A stretch of 64,000 bases of DNA, from NCBI GenBank assembly GCA_947499555.1, contig CANMOU010000001.1:310001-374000 (forward strand), written 5' to 3'. The notes beneath the pieces were generated by a model. That model did not search any database. It worked only from the letters and a program-made list of their open reading frames with translations, and had not been told where the DNA came from. A program made the position numbers and the translations under genes. Below, piece by piece: positions 9,170 to 17,682 of the stretch (its first letter is position 1; every line of letters begins with the position of its first letter). The DNA is from an uncultured Roseovarius sp. GTDB lineage: Bacteria > Pseudomonadota > Alphaproteobacteria > Rhodobacterales > Rhodobacteraceae.

Positions 9170-10431
9170 CAGAATTCGACGATCCGCGCCTCGGCGCGCA
9201 ACTGCTCCAAAAAGCCGTTGGCAAAAGATTCTAGCCTGCGGCTGCGAATGAAATTGGTCAGTTGTTCGGGGCTTGGCCCTTCGCCTTCAATGGCGCGCAC
9301 CCGGCCGCACAACATCAGAACCACTAGGGTTTGTCCGTTCGCGCGTGTGAGTGAATAAGAGATTTCTCCGGGATCAAGCTTGGCCAGCTCAACCGCGATA
9401 TCCTGCGGGATTTCGCCCGGTGCCTTGCTGCCGCGCTCAAGCACCTCTTCCGGTTGGCCAAAAGCCACACCGTAAAGATCGTCGCAGGTATCGACATCCG
9501 CTTCGATCCGTCGGGCCTGCGCGAGCGCTTGTTCGCTGCGGCCACCGGCGATGTAATAGGCGGCGTATTCGATTGTCTCATATTCAGGGCTTGGCGCCTC
9601 TGTTTCCTGAATGTCGCGCAACTGGAACAAGGCGATGGCCCCTTCCAGCGGCAGGGGGTCGCTGACCTCACCCTGGCCCAGCCCAAGCACCACGGCGCGC
9701 AACCCTTCTGGCAGTTGTGTGATTGGCACCCAATCCATACGGCCACCCCGCCCGGCGGTGCGTGAGGCCGAGAACTGACGTGCGGCCGCGGAAAACTGCC
9801 CTTCGGTCGTGAACTCGCTGATGCGATTGGCCTGCTCCTGCACGGCCTGTTCCTGTCCGGGCTGCACTGGGATGATGATCTCGGACAGCAGCACCCGTAC
9901 ACCCGCGGTGCCCGATGTGGCGTTGCGCGCGCGATCCACGTCTTCTTCGGTGACCGAAACACGAGAGCCGAAGCGCGCCCTTGTATATTCGCGCCAGGTC
10001 AGACCCGCCGCAACGAAATCCCGGAAAGTTGTCGGATCCACGCCCTCTTGACCCAAGGCTTGCACCAACTCGTCAGCCGAAAGGTTAACCCGAGATGCGA
10101 ACTCTTCCATCCCCGCCTCAACCTGGTCGTCTGCCAACTCAAACCCTATGGCGTTTGCCGCGTCCACTTTCAGGCGGTCTTCGATCAATTGTTCACGGGC
10201 CAGTTTGACCGGATCGCCAGGCGCGCGGAACAGCGTGAGCATACGGGCGCGCTGATCAATCTCGTAGCGCGTGATCGCCAGATCGTTCACTTTGATCGCC
10301 GTGTCGAAAAGGTTCTGCGCCTGTGCACCCGGCGCCGAGGCCGCAAGCGCACTCACAAGAGCCCCGATAACAAGGGCAAGACGCATCAGGTTGATCCGGA
10401 AATGAAAGGTCATATTGGTTATTTTTCGCAT
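9169..10431 (-). CDS. surA: Periplasmic SurA-type chaperone / peptidyl-prolyl isomerase
   Basis: A 420-residue exported protein with a signal peptide (hydrophobic LALVIGALVSALAASAPGAQA, cleavage near residue 39). A SurA N-terminal domain follows (VNDLAITRYEIDQRARML), then a parvulin-type PPIC domain around residues 175-275 (VRVLLSEIIIPV, FSASRTAGRGGRMDWV). SurA chaperones outer-membrane barrel proteins, and here the gene lies directly behind lptD, whose product is a known SurA client in other bacteria. The start at 10431 overlaps the lptD stop by 13 bp; later in-frame ATGs at 10413 and 10386 would also leave a signal peptide. Confidence 0.88.
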   Translation of the reverse strand: MRKITNMTFHFRINLMRLALVIGALVSALAASAPGAQAQNLFDTAIKVNDLAITRYEIDQRARMLTLFRAPGDPVKLAREQLIEDRLKVDAANAIGFELADDQVEAGMEEFASRVNLSADELVQALGQEGVDPTTFRDFVAAGLTWREYTRARFGSRVSVTEEDVDRARNATSGTAGVRVLLSEIIIPVQPGQEQAVQEQANRISEFTTEGQFSAAARQFSASRTAGRGGRMDWVPITQLPEGLRAVVLGLGQGEVSDPLPLEGAIALFQLRDIQETEAPSPEYETIEYAAYYIAGGRSEQALAQARRIEADVDTCDDLYGVAFGQPEEVLERGSKAPGEIPQDIAVELAKLDPGEISYSLTRANGQTLVVLMLCGRVRAIEGEGPSPEQLTNFIRSRRLESFANGFLEQLRAEARIVEF

Positions 10432-12626
10432 GTTCGCACGTAGCTCTTATCGCGTGTTTTTGTGGTAAACCCACGTAGTCCCACGGTCAGGCTGATATCA
10501 GTTGTCGGTTCGAGAATAGTGGAAGAGGTGAAGCGACGCGAGGCCGAAAGTGTCACGTCAACGCATTCGTTGATATACGTGATCCCCAGTCCTGCGCGCA
10601 CGGACTCGTCGCTGGCCACGTCGTATCGCCAGTCGGCCTGTCCGGTCCAGTGTTTCGAAATCCTGTAGGTGGCATCAAAGGCCCATTCCGACACATTGCC
10701 GGGACGGTTTTCCGCCGGGTCATTGCGCAGCCAGATATAGGTTGCACCAATCTGCGCCACTTTGTTGACGACGCTGGCGCGGGCTTCGGCTTTCGTCGTG
10801 GTCAGATCGTCGTCAAAAAGCCCGCGTGCTGTGAGCGTAAGGCCGCCGGTGGTTTTCACCTGACCCGCCAGCAGCAGGTCGGAATACCGATCCTGCAGTC
10901 CGGAAGTGTTGGTAAAGGCCGTGCCGCCAGCGGGATCGACCTGAAGCTCGTCTCGCACCACTTGCCCGACAGCAAAGGCGGTTTGCCAGCCATCGACGCC
11001 ATATCGCGTCCAACTGAGCCCGTAGGCTGCGCTCAGACCACGCTCACGCCGGTCAGGGGCCGAGAAACGCGACGTGGCAAAAAGATTGCCCTCGTCAAAC
11101 TCAATCAGGGTGCTTTCGTCATTGGGCACCAACGGATTGCTGCCCCCGACCCAGGCCAACTGCACAACCGGTTCGATGATATGGGTTGAGCCCGCCTGTG
11201 TTGTCTTCAGCAACGGCCAGCGCAATTGCACTGCCGCCTCGGGCGTCAGTTCGCTGGCTTGCGAGTCGCCTGTTATGCCGGCATCCGCGATGCGGAAGAA
11301 ATCCGCAGCCAGCCCAAGCTTTACGTCGGCAAGAACGCCCGCAGGCAGGGTCCATCCCCGCCGCCAATCGGCGCTGAAAGTAAACCGCGCCACATCGCGC
11401 CCGTCGGCAAAGGGGTCGAAATCCGGACCATCTGTTGTCAGGCTCGAATTCCGCAGATGGCCGTGGCCAAGAAAGCCTAGCCGCAGCTCACCTCCTGGCG
11501 CGCCGTTGAGGTGAATGCGCCTCTCGTACTCACCGTCGATCACGCCCGTTGGCAGCGTTTCATTGCTTTCACCGTCGCGCAATGTCTGAAAGACCGTAAT
11601 CGCCCCGCGAATATATTCGTCACGGCGCGCGCGCTCGATTTCAAGCTCGCTATCAAGCCGGTCTTTCTGCGAGTAGTTGTAATCAAGCAGGTATGTGTCG
11701 TCGCTCACCGCTTCGATATCGAAGCGCAGAATGAAGTCACGCGGCAGCGCGAATTCGCCATTTGCAAAGACATATGCCCGGTTGTCGCGGGCCCGGACAT
11801 CGTCATTGCTGAAGGCACCGTTGAATTCAATTCTGCCAGTGGAAAAGGCCTGCCTGTATCGCCATTCAAGTGTCCGAGTTTCGGTCGCAAGATAGGGCGT
11901 CAGCGTGAGGTCCTTGTGATCCCCGATCTTGATGAAATAGGGCACCCGTACCCCAAAACCCAAAAGCGATGAATTGCTCAGCGATGGCACAAGAAATCCC
12001 GTCGCGCGCTCGAGCGTGGGGTCGGGCAGGCGCAGCCGGGGCAGGTAGAGGATTGGCGTATCCAGAACACGCAGTTGCGCGCCGTCGAAATAGAGTTGCT
12101 TTTCCTGCTCATCATGAACGACACGTCTTGCGCGAATTTGCCAGAGCGGCGGCTTGCCTGTTTCACAAACTCGGCAGGATGTCACCGCCGCCTTGTAGAG
12201 CTGGTTGTACCGACCGTTGACGCGCGCGATCTCGTTGGCGGCAAGCTGTATCTGGTCATCCATCACGATGCGCGCCCCGCGCAGAATCCCATTTCGCATC
12301 TCGCGATCAAGCTCGGCACTGCGCGCCAACACAAAGACCCGTCCGTCGGGTTCTTCTATACGGATCGGGCCGGTGATAATCAGCCTCTCTTGCTGGCGAT
12401 CATAGATCACCTCGCTCGCGTTCAGCCTGCGTCCGTCATAAAGCGCCTCGACATTGCCCGTCGCGACAAGCTTTTCGCTGCCATCAAGATAAACATCATC
12501 GGCGACCAATATAGCCGGACCGACGCTTTGGGCGGGTAATGTGGCAAGTTCCGCCTGCGCGTGAGCGGCATGTGCCAAAACGCCCATCCAGCTTGCTATG
12601 GCGAGAATGAAGACCCGTATGTTCAT
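10419..12626 (-). CDS. lptD: LPS-assembly outer-membrane protein LptD
   Basis: A 735-residue LptD. A signal peptide (MNIRVFILAIASWMGVLAHAAHA) is followed by an OstA/LptA-like jellyroll domain (VEALYDGRRLNASEVIYDRQ) and a long beta-barrel region. The Cys pair in TSCRVCETG and the late Cys in YINECVDVTLSASR are the expected interdomain disulfide partners. LptD inserts lipopolysaccharide into the outer leaflet. I place the start at 12626, after a TGGAGG, rather than at the longer frame; it overlaps the lptG stop (ATGA). The gene sits in one operon with lptF, lptG and surA. Confidence 0.93.
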   Translation of the reverse strand: MNIRVFILAIASWMGVLAHAAHAQAELATLPAQSVGPAILVADDVYLDGSEKLVATGNVEALYDGRRLNASEVIYDRQQERLIITGPIRIEEPDGRVFVLARSAELDREMRNGILRGARIVMDDQIQLAANEIARVNGRYNQLYKAAVTSCRVCETGKPPLWQIRARRVVHDEQEKQLYFDGAQLRVLDTPILYLPRLRLPDPTLERATGFLVPSLSNSSLLGFGVRVPYFIKIGDHKDLTLTPYLATETRTLEWRYRQAFSTGRIEFNGAFSNDDVRARDNRAYVFANGEFALPRDFILRFDIEAVSDDTYLLDYNYSQKDRLDSELEIERARRDEYIRGAITVFQTLRDGESNETLPTGVIDGEYERRIHLNGAPGGELRLGFLGHGHLRNSSLTTDGPDFDPFADGRDVARFTFSADWRRGWTLPAGVLADVKLGLAADFFRIADAGITGDSQASELTPEAAVQLRWPLLKTTQAGSTHIIEPVVQLAWVGGSNPLVPNDESTLIEFDEGNLFATSRFSAPDRRERGLSAAYGLSWTRYGVDGWQTAFAVGQVVRDELQVDPAGGTAFTNTSGLQDRYSDLLLAGQVKTTGGLTLTARGLFDDDLTTTKAEARASVVNKVAQIGATYIWLRNDPAENRPGNVSEWAFDATYRISKHWTGQADWRYDVASDESVRAGLGITYINECVDVTLSASRRFTSSTILEPTTDISLTVGLRGFTTKTRDKSYVRTCEK

Positions 12627-13714
12627 CCGTCCTCCAGATGAAGCAGGATGCCGATCGCAAGCATAAACGACGCCACTGGCGGGGCCCACGCCGCGAGATA
12701 AATGGGGATCTGGCCGTTTTCACCCAAGATCTGCGCGAAATTGCGAATGTAGTGCAGGGTAAAGCCGAGCATCACGGCGATCAGCACTGACAGGCCGGTG
12801 TTGTTCAGCCGCGCGTGCCGCATCGTAAAGGCCGCGGCCACCATAACCAACGCTACAAGAAAGAGCGGTCGGGCCAGTTCCATCTGATACCACACCGCAT
12901 AGCGCCGGGCGGAGAAGCCTGCGACCTCAAGCTGGTTGATGAAGCGCGGCAAATCCCACAGCGCGATGTATTCCGGTTTGCCGAAACTGTCGATGATGCG
13001 GTCCTGTGTCAGTGCAGAGGGGATGGCAAGGCTTGGTTTGACTTGCGCCTCAGCTTCCGAATTCACACCTTGCGCCAGGTTCCAGACCTTGGCATTGCTC
13101 AACTCCCACTGACCCTGCGCAAGAACGGCGCGATCCGCGACAATCCGTTCAACCGGTTGGCCGTCGCGCGAGAAGCTGATGAATGTCGCGCCGAAAAGCG
13201 TGCTGACATCCGAGCTTGCCCGCACCGCATGAATCACGGTCTGGCCATCGGGGCTGCCTTGCCGCAGCCACAAGCCTTCTGATGCGATTGCCAACACGCT
13301 GGTCCCGCCGCCGAGATGCCCGTTCACGACATCGTTGTACCGTTTTGAAGAGGCGGCCACGAGCGGGTTGAACACCGTGATTGCAAGCACACCGATCATT
13401 GCCGCGACTGTGAGCGGAGCAAGCAGACTGCCCAGCGCCGAACGCCCGGCTGCCCGCACGACAACGAGCTCTGAGGAGCGCGCAAGCCGCAGAAAAAGCG
13501 CCACGGCGGCAAGGATCATCACCAAAGGCAAGATCTCGTAGTTGGCATGCGGCACGTTGAGCAGAACGATCTCAAGCACTTCTCCGAATGGCAGATCGGG
13601 GAAGTCCTGCAGTTCATCAACAAGATCGATGAGGGCAAGCAGAACCATGAATACAAAGGTGATGGCAAGAAATGTCCACAAGAATTTTCGGGCGAAATAG
13701 AGGTGCAAAATCAC
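12623..13714 (-). CDS. lptG: LPS export ABC transporter permease LptG
   Basis: A 363-residue YjgP/YjgQ-family permease. N-terminal transmembrane helices (FLWTFLAITFVFMVLLALIDL; LVMILAAVALFL) are followed by a periplasmic jellyroll domain (about residues 140-260) and C-terminal helices (LFLVALVMVAAAFTMR; VASFMLAIGILL). With LptF and LptB it extracts LPS from the inner membrane. The start is a GTG at 13714 overlapping the lptF stop (GTGA), with GGAGGG eight bases upstream; the longer upstream frame is lptF in another reading frame. The lptB and lptC genes are not in the window. Confidence 0.92.
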   Translation of the reverse strand: MILHLYFARKFLWTFLAITFVFMVLLALIDLVDELQDFPDLPFGEVLEIVLLNVPHANYEILPLVMILAAVALFLRLARSSELVVVRAAGRSALGSLLAPLTVAAMIGVLAITVFNPLVAASSKRYNDVVNGHLGGGTSVLAIASEGLWLRQGSPDGQTVIHAVRASSDVSTLFGATFISFSRDGQPVERIVADRAVLAQGQWELSNAKVWNLAQGVNSEAEAQVKPSLAIPSALTQDRIIDSFGKPEYIALWDLPRFINQLEVAGFSARRYAVWYQMELARPLFLVALVMVAAAFTMRHARLNNTGLSVLIAVMLGFTLHYIRNFAQILGENGQIPIYLAAWAPPVASFMLAIGILLHLEDG

Positions 13715-14868
13715 GATACGCCCTCCGCAGGTGGCGGAGCGGATTTGCGCTGCCCGGGCCAAAGCCGCCGGAGAATGCCTGGGTGACCTGCAAGGTAAAG
13801 CAGGATTATTGTCAGGATGACGCCGACAAAGGCGGGCAGATACATCAGCGGCCAGGCGCTTGCCCTGGCCAGAACCGATCCGCTGACCCCGCCTTCGATG
13901 AGCTTGATAAAGACCAGCAATGTGAAGGCACCGACAATCTGCCACCAGACGCCGAAACGGCTATAGGTGCCCACAAGCAGCGTGGAAAAGCCTACCAGTG
14001 CCGCAACGATGCACATAAGGGCCTGCGAAAACCGGCCATGTGCTTCGTAAAGGATCTGTGGTTCTGTCGCGCCCGTGGCGGCGGCAACGACATCGGGCTG
14101 GAAAAGCAGATCACCGGTCAGCATGAATGTCACGCGATTAAGGTTCGTGGGATCACGCGAAATCAACGCGCTGATATCGTACGAAAAGTCATCAAAATGG
14201 GTGGTGAAGAGCCGGTTTCCCGCTGCGCGCAAATTCTGTGCAAGACCATCTACCATCACAAGCTTGGTGCCGCCGCCCTCCTGCACCAGATAGGCCTGCG
14301 TCGACGTATAGGTGACCGGGTTTTCTTCGTTACGCCGATCTGACAGGAACACGTCTCGCAACTCGCCTTCCGGCGTGATTTCCCGGATATAAAAGGTGAT
14401 GCCCGGGGCAGGGTGCAGGAACTCTCCTTCGGTCAGCAACTTGGCCGTTATATTCTGGCTGACCTCGGTCTGGCGCAGGCGCAACTGGCTCAGACTTTTG
14501 GGGATCAGGTAGTGGCTCAGCACCGACATCATCAAGGCAATGAGCACGCCGTAAATGAATACCGGCCGGATCAGCCGCCAGGGCGAATACCCCGTTGCCT
14601 GCACAACGGTCAGCTCACTTTCGGTCGTCATCCGGTTGGTTACGTAAACCGTGCCCGCGAATGCTGCGATCGGCAGCACAACGCCGATCACGCCCGGCAG
14701 GGTCAATGCAGTGAATTCAAGGAAGACCCAGGCAGGTTGGCCATCCCCGATCAACCGGTCAAACATGCGCACGGCCTTGTTGATCCAGAAGATCGATACG
14801 AGCACAAGGGCAAAGAATCCAAACAGCACCATGAATTGCGACAGCATATATCTGTCGAATCTGGTCAC
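13711..14868 (-). CDS. lptF: LPS export ABC transporter permease LptF
   Basis: A 385-residue YjgP/YjgQ-family permease, partner of LptG. It starts at a GTG (VTRFDRYMLSQF) preceded by GGGGGA seven bases upstream; the ATG at 14979 adds a non-family extension. Hydrophobic helices include FMVLFGFFALVLVSIFWI, LPGVIGVVLPIAAFAGTVYVTNR and the C-terminal PAFVGVILTIILLYLAG. It is the first gene of the six-gene minus-strand operon and diverges from pepA across 173 bp, where the operon promoter should lie. Confidence 0.92.
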   Translation of the reverse strand: MTRFDRYMLSQFMVLFGFFALVLVSIFWINKAVRMFDRLIGDGQPAWVFLEFTALTLPGVIGVVLPIAAFAGTVYVTNRMTTESELTVVQATGYSPWRLIRPVFIYGVLIALMMSVLSHYLIPKSLSQLRLRQTEVSQNITAKLLTEGEFLHPAPGITFYIREITPEGELRDVFLSDRRNEENPVTYTSTQAYLVQEGGGTKLVMVDGLAQNLRAAGNRLFTTHFDDFSYDISALISRDPTNLNRVTFMLTGDLLFQPDVVAAATGATEPQILYEAHGRFSQALMCIVAALVGFSTLLVGTYSRFGVWWQIVGAFTLLVFIKLIEGGVSGSVLARASAWPLMYLPAFVGVILTIILLYLAGHPGILRRLWPGQRKSAPPPAEGVS

Positions 14869-15041
14869 AGGCAATCCCCCACACGGCAGTCGTTTTGCGG
14901 ACAAACTACTGGAATTGAGAGGGGGGGGAAACCACCAATCCTTCACGATTTGCGCCCTTGGCGGAGAGTCACTGGCCAAGCCCTGGCTCTCGGGCTAGGT
15001 CTAGGCACGACCATAAAACAGCGCCGGGGAGAAATGCCGCG

Positions 15042-16514
15042 ATGACCCAACCCGTTTCCATTGAATTTACCGAGCTTGATCTCGACGCGATTGCCGAGTT
15101 TGAGGGCCGTGTCGCCGTCATTATCCCCCCCTCGGGCAAGATGGATGCAGCTGCGCGGCGGGCCAATCGGCTTACGAAAGGCGCGCTTAAGCGTCTGGTG
15201 GAAAGCGAGGGATGGGAAAAAGCCAAATCCGGCGACCTCACAACACTCGCCTGGCCTGCGGGCATGGCGGCCAAGGCGCTGCATGTTCTGTGTCTGGATC
15301 GCGGAGCCAGTGCACTGGAGACACGAAAGGGGGGCGCGGCCCTGGCCAAATCCAAAGGCGAAGACGCGCTTTTGGTGCTCGCGGCGCAGGTCCGCCGAGG
15401 TGCTGACCTGGCGCAAGGCATCGCCTTGCGGGCCTACGCGTTCAACGAGCGAAAATCACAACCGCCGAAAATGCAGGGCCCTGTGACGATGGCAGTCTCC
15501 AAGCCCGAAGAGGTAAGCGACGCCGCGGCGCCGCTTCTGTCGGTGGCAGAAGGCGTGCTCATGACCCGCGATCTGGTCTCGGAACCTGCCAACCACCTGA
15601 CGACGGTCGAGTTTGCCGAGCGTATCAAGGGCATGGCAGATATTGGTTTGAAGATCACAGTGCTTGAGGAAAAGGACCTTAAATCGCTCAAGATGGACCT
15701 GCTCTTGTCGGTTGGTCATGGCTCTGTCACACCATCCAAAGTTGCGATCATGGAATGGTCGGGCGGCCAAAAGGGCACCGCCCCCCTCGCACTTGTGGGC
15801 AAGGGTGTTGTCTTTGATACAGGCGGCATCTCTCTCAAACCGGCGGCTGGCATGGAAGAAATGACCATGGATATGGGCGGCGCGGGTGTTGTCGTGGGTA
15901 CAATGAAGGCACTCGCACTGCGCAAGGCCAAGGCCAATGTGGTGGGGCTTGTGGGACTGGTCGAAAACATGCCGTCAGGGCAGGCCACGCGGCCGGGTGA
16001 CGTTGTCACCTCGATGAAAGGTGACACGGTTGAGATCATCAACACAGATGCCGAAGGCCGCCTGGTTCTGGCCGATGTTCTGTGGCATGCACAGAAGAAA
16101 TTCAAACCCGCTGCGGTCCTGAACCTTGCCACGCTCACCGGCGCGGTGATCATTGCTTTGGGCCATGAAAACGCCGGGGTCTTTTCCAATGATGATGCGT
16201 TTTGCAACAAGCTCCTGAAATCTGCCGGGGCGGAGGGCGAAGGGGCCTGGCGTCTGCCTTTGGGCGAGGCTTATGACAAGCAGCTTAAATCTGACATTGC
16301 CGATATGAAGAACGTGGGCGGGCGACCAGCCGGATCCATCACCGCCGCGCAGTTCCTGCAGCGCTTCATCGAAGATGGCATGCCTTGGATCCATCTCGAT
16401 ATCGCGGGCACAGCACGAGTGAGCAAAGACACCGATTTTGCCCCGAAAGGGGCAACGGGCTGGGGCGTGATGACGCTCAACCGTCTTGTGGCGGACCACT
16501 TTGAAGAGACCTGA
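15042..16514 (+). CDS. pepA: Leucyl (cytosol) aminopeptidase, M17 family
   Basis: A 490-residue M17 aminopeptidase. It has the hallmark NTDAEGRLVLADVL, VGKGVVFDTGGISLKPAAGME (first metal cluster), DMGGAGVV and VGRPAGSITAA-like C-terminal elements. It removes N-terminal amino acids from peptides in the cytosol; some PepA proteins also bind DNA, but that cannot be judged here. Translation starts at MTQPVSIEF, ten bases after GGGGAG; the frame is open further upstream but without family sequence. It is followed by holC with a TGATG overlap, an arrangement common in proteobacteria. Confidence 0.94.
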   Translation: MTQPVSIEFTELDLDAIAEFEGRVAVIIPPSGKMDAAARRANRLTKGALKRLVESEGWEKAKSGDLTTLAWPAGMAAKALHVLCLDRGASALETRKGGAALAKSKGEDALLVLAAQVRRGADLAQGIALRAYAFNERKSQPPKMQGPVTMAVSKPEEVSDAAAPLLSVAEGVLMTRDLVSEPANHLTTVEFAERIKGMADIGLKITVLEEKDLKSLKMDLLLSVGHGSVTPSKVAIMEWSGGQKGTAPLALVGKGVVFDTGGISLKPAAGMEEMTMDMGGAGVVVGTMKALALRKAKANVVGLVGLVENMPSGQATRPGDVVTSMKGDTVEIINTDAEGRLVLADVLWHAQKKFKPAAVLNLATLTGAVIIALGHENAGVFSNDDAFCNKLLKSAGAEGEGAWRLPLGEAYDKQLKSDIADMKNVGGRPAGSITAAQFLQRFIEDGMPWIHLDIAGTARVSKDTDFAPKGATGWGVMTLNRLVADHFEET

Positions 16515-17011
16515 TGGGCGCGATCTATTTCTATCACCTGACCCGTCACCCCCTTGAGGTTACGCTGCCGCAGCTTCTGGGCAAAGCGCGCTCCGCGGGC
16601 TGGCCCGTGCTGGTGCGCGGGGTCGAAGATGCGCGGCTCGACTGGCTTGACGAAAAGCTTTGGCTGGGCCCCGATGACGGGTTTCTGGCCCATGGTCGCA
16701 CTGGTGGCCCGCATGACGCGCTGCAACCTATTCTTCTCAGTTGCGAGACTGGCGTGGCGGCCAATGATGCGCTTTGCCTTATGGTCATTGACGGGGCCGA
16801 GGTCAGCGCCGAAGAAGTGGGCGCACTGGAGCGGGTCTGCGTGCTGTTTGACGGCAATGATGACGCGGCGGTAAATCACGCGCGGTCACAATGGAAAGTG
16901 CTGACCGAGGCGGGCTGTGCGGCTCAGTATTGGTCCGAAGCCTCCGGTCGCTGGGAGAAAAAACACGAGGCCGGATCCCACGGCGCGGCTGCGCCGCAAG
17001 ACGGATCGTGA
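16514..17011 (+). CDS. holC: DNA polymerase III chi subunit
   Basis: A 165-residue HolC. The N-terminus (IYFYHLTRHPLEVTLPQLLGKA) and the segments WLDEKLWLGPDDGFLAHGR and PILLSCE fit the chi family, which links the clamp-loader complex to single-stranded DNA-binding protein at the replication fork. The ATG overlaps the pepA stop (TGATG), so translation is coupled. The last 20 or so residues (HEAGSHGAAAPQDGS) are low-complexity, and a hairpin begins right after the stop. Confidence 0.92.
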   Translation: MGAIYFYHLTRHPLEVTLPQLLGKARSAGWPVLVRGVEDARLDWLDEKLWLGPDDGFLAHGRTGGPHDALQPILLSCETGVAANDALCLMVIDGAEVSAEEVGALERVCVLFDGNDDAAVNHARSQWKVLTEAGCAAQYWSEASGRWEKKHEAGSHGAAAPQDGS

Positions 17012-17045
17012 TTGGGGCGCTGCCCCAAACCCTGGGATATTTTTT
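17012..17045 (+). terminator. Probable terminator / dispersed-repeat-like hairpin after holC
   Basis: A perfect 7-bp stem TTGGGGC (17012-17018) / GCCCCAA (17022-17028) with a 3-nt loop begins immediately after the holC stop. It is followed by ACCCTGGGATA and six Ts at 17040-17045. The T-run is about 11 bases from the stem, so termination may be weak. From memory, closely similar GGGGC..GCCCC..GATATTT sequences recur after genes in Rhodobacterales genomes; that needs a search. Confidence 0.55.
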
Positions 17046-17059
17046 GCAAAAAGAAAGCG

Positions 17060-17641
17060 CTACCGTGTGAGGATCAGCCGCCCGCCGCGTATTTCCACCG
17101 ATGAGAAACGCTCCAGATAGCTCATTCCGAGAAGCGATTGGTCAAGCTCGCCGCCGTTCACGCTTGCAACAAGCCCGCGATCCTCAATGGGGCCTATGGC
17201 AAAGCTGTCGAGCCGGACAGGAGCGGTATTCACGATCCCATTAGCGGTACTGGAACGGCCGACAAAGGCGAGGTCATCCGTGCGCAGGCCAACGGTGGCG
17301 GCGTCTTGCCGGGTGAGAACGATCAATGTGGCGCCGGTATCAATCACGAAATCAACCGGGCGGCCATTCACCTCGGCGGTGACATAGTAGTGCCCATCAA
17401 GGGACCGCGGAATTTCAACCTGGTTGCTGCCGAGGCTGCTGAACTGGCCGGGTGACACGGTGTTTCGGATGTCGCCCCAAAGACCCACCGCAGCGATAAC
17501 GCCCAGAAAAATCAGGCCCCAAACCACCGAATATTGAACGTTTTTGCCCCAGCCACCGCGATTTTGGGCAAAGAGCCATCCGCCGACCGCACATCCCAAA
17601 ACCAGAAGGAGCAAAGCGCTCATTGTCTCATTACTGCTCAT
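17060..17641 (-). CDS. Membrane-anchored retropepsin-like aspartic protease
   Basis: A 193-residue protein of the bacterial clan AA aspartic protease family related to retropepsins. Two hydrophobic segments (residues 8-25 and 37-54) precede a soluble domain. That domain has the catalytic triplet in DFVIDTGATLIVL (DTGA) and the family-typical downstream segments (VRLDSFAIGPIEDRGLVASV, LLGMSYLERFSSVEIRGGRLIL). Retropepsins act as homodimers with one Asp per chain. The likely location is periplasm-facing at the inner membrane (inference). The natural substrate is unknown. It lies downstream of the ABC-F gene on the same strand, 41 bp away. Confidence 0.85.
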   Translation of the reverse strand: MSSNETMSALLLLVLGCAVGGWLFAQNRGGWGKNVQYSVVWGLIFLGVIAAVGLWGDIRNTVSPGQFSSLGSNQVEIPRSLDGHYYVTAEVNGRPVDFVIDTGATLIVLTRQDAATVGLRTDDLAFVGRSSTANGIVNTAPVRLDSFAIGPIEDRGLVASVNGGELDQSLLGMSYLERFSSVEIRGGRLILTR

Positions 17642-17682
17642 AAAAGTGATATACGCGCGGAATAGACCCGCCGCCAGCGCCT

